Positions 5,023-10,064 of a stretch of DNA of 10,064 bases are shown in pieces (position 1 is the first letter of the stretch; each line of letters starts with the position of its first letter). The notes under the pieces are model-generated. The model ran no database searches and was not told where the DNA came from. It worked only from the letters and a program-made list of their open reading frames with translations. Position numbers and translations under genes: made by a program. Origin of the DNA: Deltaproteobacteria bacterium (lineage in GTDB: Bacteria > Desulfobacterota > DSM-4660 > Desulfatiglandales > HGW-15); assembly GCA_019308525.1 (NCBI GenBank), contig JAFDIC010000034.1:20910-30973 (forward strand), read 5' to 3'.

Positions 5023-6807
5023 CTATTCGAATTCCTTGATGGCGTCTATGGACACACCCATGGAGCAATCGGTTTCCCTCTCCAGTATGACATCTATGAT
5101 ATATGGTACACCCGAGTCTATCCCACGCTGAAAGGCCGCCTTGAGATCATTTGGGTCGGTCACTCTTTCTCCCACGGTTCCGCATGCCTCTGCAAACTTG
5201 ACAAAGTCAAACCCTCGTCCCCTGTTTTCGGGTTCAAGCCTGGTTTGGCCCGCAACGCTTACCCCGCCGGAGGCCCCTTTGCCGGCCACGGCCACCTGGC
5301 CCTGTTCCGCGCTCTCCGCCATCCTTAAGCTATCATACCATATCTGCACTTCGTAGTTCATATCATAGATATATTTCTCCGCCTGCCGAATCAAGCCCAA
5401 ATACCCATTGTTGAGTACGATACAGACAAAGGGTATATTGTACATGACTGCTACAGGGAGTTCCTCCATGCAGAACTGGAACCCGTAGTCGCCTACGACC
5501 ATGACTACTTGCTTGTCCGGTCTTGCCACCTTGGCGCCGATGGAGGCGGGCAGGTCCCAGCCCAGGGGGCCCGCCCCGCCGCAATCCAGGTAATGGCGAG
5601 GCCTGGATATCTTCTGCAACTGCCCCGACCAGATCTGGTTCAAACCGATACAGGTCACAAACAGGGTCTCATGATCGAAGAATTCGTTTATCTCTTTGAA
5701 GACACGCTGCGGCTTGATGGGGATGTTGTCATAGTCGGTCTTTCTTTCCATCCGGGTGCGGATTTTTGAGATCTCCAGGTTCGTTGGCCTTGGCTTGATC
5801 TTGCGTGCCTTGATTTCATCGAGCATTGCCTGAAGGGTAAGCTTGGCGTCGGCACAGATCCCTAGGTCCGGCATAATATTTTTCCCAAGCTGCCCGGGGT
5901 CCACGTCCACGTGTATAAACTCACGCCTACCCTTGTAAACCTTTATGTCTCCTGTGTGGCGGTCATTAAACCTAACCCCGACCGCGAAGACCAGGGTGGA
6001 ATCCAGGAACACATGATTGCCCGAAGGTGTATTACACTGTATCCCCACGTGACCGGCCATGAGGGGATGATTCCAGGGTATACCGCTTTTGCCCATGTAT
6101 GAGGTCACGACGGGAATCTGAAGGGCCTCTGCCACGGCGATGAATTCCTTGCATGCATCGGCGAGAATAACTCCGCCTCCGAGCAGCATCACTGGCTTCT
6201 CTGCCTCCAGGAGCATATCGAGAGCCTTTGAGATCTGTTTCTTGTTGGGAGAGGCCCTGAAGATCGGGAGGGGTGCATCCGCCTCCGGGTCATATTCAAT
6301 CTCTTCGTTCTGCACGTCCAGGGGCAGATCGATGAGCACCGGTCCAGGCCGGCCTTCTTTCATGATCTTGAATGCCTCACGAAAGACCCATGGCACCATT
6401 GCTCCTTCTTTTACGCAGTAGGCCTTCTTTGTGATCGGCTTCACCACTTCGGCGATGTCAACCGCCTGAAAGGCCTCCCTTCCCAATTGCGCCCTTACGT
6501 TCTGGCCGGTGATTGCCAGAATGGGGATCGAGTCCACCTGGGCCGTGTAGAGCCCGGTAACGAAATTGCTGGCTCCAGGCCCTGATGTCGCTGCGCAGAC
6601 ACCGACTGTGCCCAGGGCCCTGGCATAACCGTCGGCCATGTGGATGGCCCCTTCCTCGTGCCTGGCCACCATGTGCCTTATGGTCCCAAGATCTTTAAGG
6701 GCCCTGTAAAAGGGAAGGATCCCGGCACCAGGTATCCCGAAAATATGCTTTATCCCCTCGCTTTCAAGTATTTTGGCTGCTGCATCCATTGCGGTCATCT
6801 TAGGCAT
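5023..6807 (-). CDS. gcl: Glyoxylate carboligase-like ThDP enzyme (tartronate-semialdehyde synthase family)
   Basis: A 594-residue ThDP-dependent enzyme with the three domains of the acetolactate synthase superfamily: the PYR domain (about 1-170), a central domain (about 190-335) and the PP domain (about 365-570). The ThDP/Mg motif runs from GDYGFQF (439) to LNN (467). Alignment from memory favours E. coli Gcl over acetolactate synthase: RFNDRHTGDI, HVDVDPGQLGK, KPQRVFKEIN, CGGAGPLGWDLPA, FQFCMEELPVA and NNGYLGLIRQ all have close Gcl counterparts. Gcl condenses two glyoxylates to tartronate semialdehyde and CO2, usually with FAD bound. Two oddities: residue 51 is Glu (RHEEGA) where E. coli Gcl has Val, and about 29 extra Gly/Ala-rich residues lie near 500-529. 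GGAGG lies 6 bases before the ATG. The gene begins 39 bases after the IclR gene, so it is probably its co-transcribed target. An acetolactate-forming variant remains possible. Confidence 0.82.
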   Translation of the reverse strand: MPKMTAMDAAAKILESEGIKHIFGIPGAGILPFYRALKDLGTIRHMVARHEEGAIHMADGYARALGTVGVCAATSGPGASNFVTGLYTAQVDSIPILAITGQNVRAQLGREAFQAVDIAEVVKPITKKAYCVKEGAMVPWVFREAFKIMKEGRPGPVLIDLPLDVQNEEIEYDPEADAPLPIFRASPNKKQISKALDMLLEAEKPVMLLGGGVILADACKEFIAVAEALQIPVVTSYMGKSGIPWNHPLMAGHVGIQCNTPSGNHVFLDSTLVFAVGVRFNDRHTGDIKVYKGRREFIHVDVDPGQLGKNIMPDLGICADAKLTLQAMLDEIKARKIKPRPTNLEISKIRTRMERKTDYDNIPIKPQRVFKEINEFFDHETLFVTCIGLNQIWSGQLQKISRPRHYLDCGGAGPLGWDLPASIGAKVARPDKQVVMVVGDYGFQFCMEELPVAVMYNIPFVCIVLNNGYLGLIRQAEKYIYDMNYEVQIWYDSLRMAESAEQGQVAVAGKGASGGVSVAGQTRLEPENRGRGFDFVKFAEACGTVGERVTDPNDLKAAFQRGIDSGVPYIIDVILERETDCSMGVSIDAIKEFE

Positions 6808-6846
6808 GATTTCCCTCCTCTGGATATTCTATGTGTGATGAAAGAA

Positions 6847-7608
6847 TTAACCTTCAAAGCCCATTTTGCTGGAAATGGATAATGCCGTTTCCCTTACCAG
6901 ATGCCCGAGGCGCTGGACTTCATCTGGTGTAATGCGCACCGCCGCCCCGGAAATGGAGATTGCCGCCACGGGCAAGTGGCCGTGATCGAACACGAGCGAA
7001 GCCACGCACCTGACTCCTTGCTCAAATTCCTCGTTATCCACTGAGAATCCTCTGCTGCGGATAGTTTCCAGTTCATCTCTCAGGGCATCTCTGTCTGTGA
7101 TTGTGTTTGGGGTTCGCGGGGCCAGTTTTGTCCGTGCCAGGTATTCTGCGAGTTCTCTTTCGCTCATCCGGCTGAGGAAAAGCTTCCCCACCCCGGTGTT
7201 ATACAAATTGACCCTTGCCCCGGGCCTGGTAAACAACTGGAGCAGGGCGTAATCGCTTCTGACCTGTTCAAGGTACACCATCTCATCTCCATCCCTAACT
7301 GCCAGGTTAACGCTCTCCTTGGTCTCCCTCATAAGCCGTTCCATGTGCGGTCTGGCAATGCGCAGGAGATTGAATTTTTGCTGTACCTTGCTCCCCAGCT
7401 CCAAGAAGCGAAGTGACAGGGAGTACTTTTTCGTAAGAGGGTCCTGTTCCAGGTAACGTCTTTCCGTCAGGGTGGATACGATCCTGTGTGTCGTGGCAGG
7501 CGGGAAACCGACCCAGGCCGACAGGTCCCTGATTCCGGCACTGCCCCTTTCTGCCACCATGTCTATGATATCCAAGGCCTTTTGTAAGGATTTCATGGGA
7601 TGTTCCAT
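6847..7608 (-). CDS. IclR-family transcriptional regulator
   Basis: A 253-residue DNA-binding regulator. An N-terminal winged helix-turn-helix covers about residues 5-70 (SLQKALDIIDMVAE, then AGIRDLSAWVGFPPATTHRI and the wing around YLEQDPLTKKYSLSLRFLELG). It is followed by the IclR effector domain (about 80-250) with YNTGVGKLFLS and GVRCVASLVFDHG. Length is usual for the family. A longer frame opens at a TTG at 7671, but it would span a TTGACA -35-like box, so I chose ATG 7608; ATG 7596 is an equal alternative and neither has a good ribosome-binding site. The carboligase gene starts 39 bases downstream. E. coli AllR, an IclR protein responding to glyoxylate and allantoin, controls gcl, so this one probably responds to glyoxylate or a related 2-oxo or 2-hydroxy acid. 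That is inference from context. Confidence 0.9.
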   Translation of the reverse strand: MEHPMKSLQKALDIIDMVAERGSAGIRDLSAWVGFPPATTHRIVSTLTERRYLEQDPLTKKYSLSLRFLELGSKVQQKFNLLRIARPHMERLMRETKESVNLAVRDGDEMVYLEQVRSDYALLQLFTRPGARVNLYNTGVGKLFLSRMSERELAEYLARTKLAPRTPNTITDRDALRDELETIRSRGFSVDNEEFEQGVRCVASLVFDHGHLPVAAISISGAAVRITPDEVQRLGHLVRETALSISSKMGFEG

Positions 7609-7636
7609 AATGTGAAATTTGAATCTATAATGCGGT

Positions 7637-7665
7637 ACGTTAGTTGCTTTTTTAGTCTTTGTCAA
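7637..7665 (-). promoter_or_regulatory. Possible sigma-70 promoter for the IclR-gcl operon
   Basis: On the minus strand a perfect TTGACA (7660-7665) is followed after 17 bases by TAACGT (7637-7642), a weak -10. Transcription would start close to 7630, just ahead of the ATG at 7608. The -10 match is poor, so this is tentative. Confidence 0.35.
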
Positions 7666-7708
7666 GACCAATTCATCAAAACCTGTTCAACCGGGCGGGG
7701 GAGTTGTG

Positions 7709-7720
7709 GATGCATGCATC
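7709..7720. promoter_or_regulatory. 12-base palindrome upstream of the IclR gene, possible operator
   Basis: GATGCATGCATC is a perfect 12-base palindrome in the 132-base gap between the methyltransferase stop and the IclR start, about 45 bases upstream of the TTGACA box. IclR regulators commonly bind palindromes of about 12-16 bases near their own promoters. Function is unproven. Confidence 0.3.
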
Positions 7721-7740
7721 ATTTATCTGGGCGCAAACAA

Positions 7741-8415
7741 TTATACTTCCGTGACTGCGATCAGGTAGGCACCGAAGGGCTTGAGAAATCTCTGAAAAAA
7801 GGGCTCCAATCTTTCAAACAAGGGTAATAGGCAGGAGGGACACCCCGGAGGGGCAAAAACGGCAGTGCCCCAGCGGACGTCGCCGAGAAGGCCTTGCATC
7901 TCACGGTGGTTATAGAAGCGACAGTTGGTGAAGACAGTCTCCTTGAACCATGTCAGGATGCGTCGACGAACCGCCCATATACTCCAGGCGTTCAGCACCC
8001 CGATGACGATCCGCCCTCCGGGCCTGCACACCCTTCTCATTTCTCTTACCGATGCTGCCGGATCCTCGAAGAATTCCAGTGCCGTGACAGAGAGGACAAG
8101 GTCAAAATGAGTCCTTGGAAAGGGAAGATCTTCGGACCTGGCAAGGACTAGTTTGGCCATGATTCCTTCCCGCGAACATTTCTCCCTGGCGTACACCAGC
8201 ATGTTTCTGGCGATGTCTAACCCGGTGCAATCCAGGCCCATTCGAGCAAGATCCAGGAGGTAGTTGGCGGTTCCGGTGCCGATGTCAAGGACCTTTTCAC
8301 CCGGCCTGGGGTGGGCAAGTCTCCAGGTCAACGCTTTTTCAAGGCGGTCGACATGGGCCCCTAGGGGTGTGGAGAACCACTTATCGTATTTGTGGGCAAA
8401 GTTGTCAAAGTCCAT
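7741..8415 (-). CDS. Class I SAM-dependent methyltransferase (Methyltransf_11 type)
   Basis: A 224-residue cytoplasmic methyltransferase. Motif I is VLDIGTGTANYLLDLA (about 42-57), the acidic end of strand 2 is CTGLDIARNML, and motif II-like FDLVLSVTALEFFEDP precedes the post-motif VCRPGGRIVIGVLNAWSIWA. Together these are a complete Rossmann-like SAM-binding domain of the UbiE/Methyltransf_11 group. The substrate cannot be assigned. The C-terminal part has the Cys pair PPGCPSCLLPLF, as in some other members of this family. ATG 8415 was chosen over an in-frame TTG at 8451 because GAAGGG lies 7 bases before it and the fold begins right after. It is followed after 132 bases by the IclR gene on the same strand. 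No evident metabolic link to the glyoxylate genes is visible. Confidence 0.85.
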   Translation of the reverse strand: MDFDNFAHKYDKWFSTPLGAHVDRLEKALTWRLAHPRPGEKVLDIGTGTANYLLDLARMGLDCTGLDIARNMLVYAREKCSREGIMAKLVLARSEDLPFPRTHFDLVLSVTALEFFEDPAASVREMRRVCRPGGRIVIGVLNAWSIWAVRRRILTWFKETVFTNCRFYNHREMQGLLGDVRWGTAVFAPPGCPSCLLPLFERLEPFFQRFLKPFGAYLIAVTEV

Positions 8416-8449
8416 GAAACAGCCCTTCGGTGAGTGAATTGGATCAAAC

Positions 8450-8467
8450 AATTAGATATATCCAATT
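8450..8467. promoter_or_regulatory. 18-base near-perfect palindrome in the divergent promoter region
   Basis: AATTAGATATATCCAATT is symmetrical except for one mismatched pair, with a perfect GATATATC core. It lies 34 bases upstream of the methyltransferase start, in the 212-base divergent gap before the plus-strand reductase gene. It could be an operator or overlap an AT-rich promoter. The rest of the gap (8468-8627) shows no clear additional signal. Confidence 0.3.
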
Positions 8468-8627
8468 TCACAAGCCGGCCATATGTTCAAGGAAAATTTC
8501 AATGCCGCGTGGAATCTCCGTCAAAAGGTCGTTGACATCACAAGATGAATAGGTGAAAAAGATAGAATGCTACTTCCCCGTGGAGTCAGGAAATACCCTG
8601 AGCATTTAGAGAAAGGAGTCTTGGGAG

Positions 8628-9503
8628 ATGAAAATAGGATGGATCGGTACGGGCGTTATGGGTTGCTCCATGGCCGGACACTTACAGGATGCAGGCCATG
8701 AGCTGTTTGTCTTCAACCGGAGCAAAGACAAGGCCGGGGCCCTGATCGAGAAGGGCGCATCCTGGTGCGGATCGCCAGCGGATGTGGCAGCACGCTCGGA
8801 GATAGTGTTCACCATGATCGGATTCCCAAGGGACGTGGAAGAGGTTTATTTCGGCGGCAAAGGGATCTTTGAGACGGAGGGCCCATATCGGATTGTGGTG
8901 GACATGTCCACGAGCAAACCAAGCCTTGCCGTGTTGATCTCAAAGAAAGCCGAGGAAAAGGGCAAGGAGGGCCTGGACGCCCCGGTTTCCGGGGGTGACA
9001 TCGGGGCCAGGGAAGGAACCTTGGCCATAATGGTGGGGGGCAAAAAGGAGGTTTTTGATCAGGTGTTGCCCCTGTTTGAGCTAATGGGGAAAAACATTTC
9101 TTACATGGGGGGGGCTGGTTCCGGACAGCACACCAAGATGTGCAACCAGATCCTCGTCGCGGGGACCATGATATCGGTATGCGAATCTCTGCTCTATGCA
9201 GCTAAGCTGGGGCTTGACCAGCAGGCTGTCATAGACATTGTGGGGAAAGGGGCTGCCGGCTCCTGGAGCATAAACAACCTCGGACCTCGTATTATCCGGG
9301 GCGATTTCAATCCCGGGTTCATGGTGGATCATTTCATCAAAGACATGGGGATAGCGCTGGAGGAAGCTGCTGCGGTCGGGCTTTCTTTGCCAGGGCTTGC
9401 GCTGGTCGAGCAACTCTACATCGCAGTCAAGGCCCAGGGATACGGAAGGTCTGGGACCCAGGCCCTCTACCTTGCCCTCAAATCCCTCAGCGAAAAGGTT
9501 TGA
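8628..9503 (+). CDS. 3-hydroxyisobutyrate dehydrogenase-family reductase, probable tartronate-semialdehyde (2-hydroxy-3-oxopropionate) reductase
   Basis: A 291-residue beta-hydroxyacid dehydrogenase. The N-terminal Rossmann motif is IGWIGTGVMG (3-12). Asn30-Arg31-Ser32 after strand 2 is a pattern associated with NADPH preference. The substrate-binding signature DAPVSGG is at 118-123, and the catalytic lysine is Lys170 in GSGQHTKMCNQ. A further HFIKDM (Lys238, Asp239) and the all-helical C-terminal domain complete the family. Length matches GarR/GlxR. In this family 3-hydroxyisobutyrate, gamma-hydroxybutyrate, succinic semialdehyde and tartronate semialdehyde enzymes look alike. The carboligase gene nearby favours reduction of tartronate semialdehyde to glycerate, as GlxR does next to Gcl in E. 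coli, though here the gene is divergent and three genes away. AAAGGAG lies 9 bases before the ATG. Confidence 0.82.
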   Translation: MKIGWIGTGVMGCSMAGHLQDAGHELFVFNRSKDKAGALIEKGASWCGSPADVAARSEIVFTMIGFPRDVEEVYFGGKGIFETEGPYRIVVDMSTSKPSLAVLISKKAEEKGKEGLDAPVSGGDIGAREGTLAIMVGGKKEVFDQVLPLFELMGKNISYMGGAGSGQHTKMCNQILVAGTMISVCESLLYAAKLGLDQQAVIDIVGKGAAGSWSINNLGPRIIRGDFNPGFMVDHFIKDMGIALEEAAAVGLSLPGLALVEQLYIAVKAQGYGRSGTQALYLALKSLSEKV

Positions 9504-9652
9504 TGCCTTTCTTCCAACGCGAGATTTCCCTGTGCCGGGAAAGCGCGGTGACCCGGGCTTGTCTTCAGGGGCAAGGTTGTGGTAAAGAAATCAAGCAGTT
9601 TGGAAGGTGTTTCGGTGCGAGAGGGAATGTGTCTTAGAAAAGGGAGGTGAAC
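9504..9652. other. Intergenic region, weak hairpin only
   Basis: This 149-base gap holds a perfect 6-base stem TTTCCC/GGGAAA with a 6-base loop (9525-9542), without a T-run, so it is a poor terminator candidate. Nothing else was recognised apart from the ribosome-binding site of the next gene. Confidence 0.35.
9643..9647 (+). promoter_or_regulatory. Shine-Dalgarno site of the acetoacetyl-CoA synthetase gene
   Basis: GGAGG within AGGGAGGTGA, 5 bases before the ATG at 9653, fixes the start of this partial gene. Confidence 0.7.
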
Positions 9653-10064
9653 ATGGCAAAACTACTCTGGCGTCCTTCTGAGGAAAGAATCAAGGCGAGC
9701 AACATGTACCGGTTCATGCAGTTCATCAATGAGCGATTCGGGCGAAATTTCAAGGGGTACGAGGAGCTGTACCGGTGGTCCGTGGAAAACATCCCTGATT
9801 TTTGGGCATCCATGTGGGAGTTTGCCGGGATCAAGGCCTCGAAGCCCCATTATGAAGTGGTAGACGATGCGTTCAGGATGCCGGGGGCAAAATGGTTTTC
9901 CGGCGCTGATCTCAATTTTGCGGAGAACCTCCTCCGGTACTGTGATGACGAGGTGGCCGTCATATTCAAGGGGGAGATAGGCCCTTCCAGGAAGCTCACC
10001 TTCAAGGAGTTGTACCAGGAGGTGGCAAGGGTGGCAAGGTCCCTGAAGGAGATGGGTGTTGAGC
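9653..10064 (+). CDS. Acetoacetyl-CoA synthetase, N-terminal part (cut by window end)
   Basis: The first 137 residues of an AMP-forming acyl-CoA synthetase. The opening LLWRPSEERIKASNMYRFM, the later RFGRNFKGYEELYRWSVENI, FWASMWEFAGIKASKP, RMPGAKWFSGADLNFAENLL and the start of the A-domain strand region are the characteristic N-terminus of acetoacetyl-CoA synthetases, which activate acetoacetate with ATP and CoA. The ATP-binding and catalytic motifs lie beyond the window. GGAGG at 9643-9647 is 5 bases before the ATG. The gene starts 149 bases after the reductase on the same strand; a shared transcript is possible but not shown. Family members may also activate other short 3-oxo or branched acids. 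The reading frame is open to the window edge, so the end is not real. Confidence 0.9.
   Translation, partial: MAKLLWRPSEERIKASNMYRFMQFINERFGRNFKGYEELYRWSVENIPDFWASMWEFAGIKASKPHYEVVDDAFRMPGAKWFSGADLNFAENLLRYCDDEVAVIFKGEIGPSRKLTFKELYQEVARVARSLKEMGVE

Noticed and set aside
5023..6807. Calling the ThDP enzyme a biosynthetic acetolactate synthase large subunit
   Set aside because: Several long segments match Gcl rather than acetolactate synthase, no regulatory small-subunit gene (ilvN/ilvH) is next to it, and its neighbours are not branched-chain amino acid genes. Glu51 keeps some doubt, which is stated in the findings.
7609..7671. Longer IclR protein starting at TTG 7671
   Set aside because: The extension is not typical of the family, starts with a weak codon, and would cover the TTGACA promoter-like box.
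8532..8568. Sigma-70 promoter TTGACA (8532-8537) with TAGAAT (8563-8568) for the reductase gene
   Set aside because: Both boxes are good matches, but they are 25 bases apart, too far for a normal -35/-10 pair, and neither has a suitable partner at 16-18 bases.
9525..9542. Terminator after the reductase gene
   Set aside because: The 6-base stem TTTCCC/GGGAAA is not followed by a T-run and is weak.

Overview
The window looks like bacterial chromosome of moderate to fairly high GC (mid-50s percent by eye), densely packed with metabolic genes that mostly have clear Shine-Dalgarno sites. Gene content (nickel-pincer LarA-family racemase, iron-type alcohol dehydrogenase, glyoxylate carboligase-like enzyme, acetoacetyl-CoA synthetase) and a CCAAATTCC-type degenerate intergenic repeat resemble environmental Desulfobacterota/Deltaproteobacteria. 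That placement is inference. No mobile element, CRISPR array, tRNA or rRNA was found.

Layout. Block 1 (plus strand, 1-1585): the 3' end of an alanine/serine-glyoxylate aminotransferase, a cyclophilin-like-fold protein, and a 2-keto-4-pentenoate hydratase-family enzyme, closely spaced and probably one operon. A 174-base convergent gap (1586-1759) follows and carries a degenerate repeat. Block 2 (minus strand, read from 8415 down to 1760): a SAM methyltransferase, then a probable operon of IclR-type regulator, glyoxylate carboligase-like ThDP enzyme, iron-containing alcohol dehydrogenase, LarA-family racemase and MTH1187-family thiamine-binding protein. A 212-base divergent region separates this from block 3 (plus strand, 8628-end): a 3-hydroxyisobutyrate dehydrogenase-family reductase of the tartronate-semialdehyde reductase type, and the 5' part of an acetoacetyl-CoA synthetase cut by the window edge.

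How the genes may work together. Aminotransferase, carboligase and reductase fit a glyoxylate-to-glycerate route: transamination connects glyoxylate with glycine, serine or alanine; two glyoxylates condense to tartronate semialdehyde plus CO2; the reductase makes glycerate. An IclR regulator beside gcl recalls AllR control of gcl in enterobacteria. The thiamine-binding protein could relate to the ThDP cofactor of the carboligase. The LarA homologue and the alcohol dehydrogenase suggest that a 2-hydroxy acid and an aldehyde or alcohol are handled in the same pathway.

Most notable points: the carboligase resembles Gcl along its length but has Glu at position 51, where E. coli Gcl is known for Val in place of the canonical ThDP glutamate. 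It also carries a roughly 29-residue Gly/Ala-rich insertion after the ThDP motif. The IclR-gcl-ADH-larA-thiamine-binding gene order is not a described system that I recognise.
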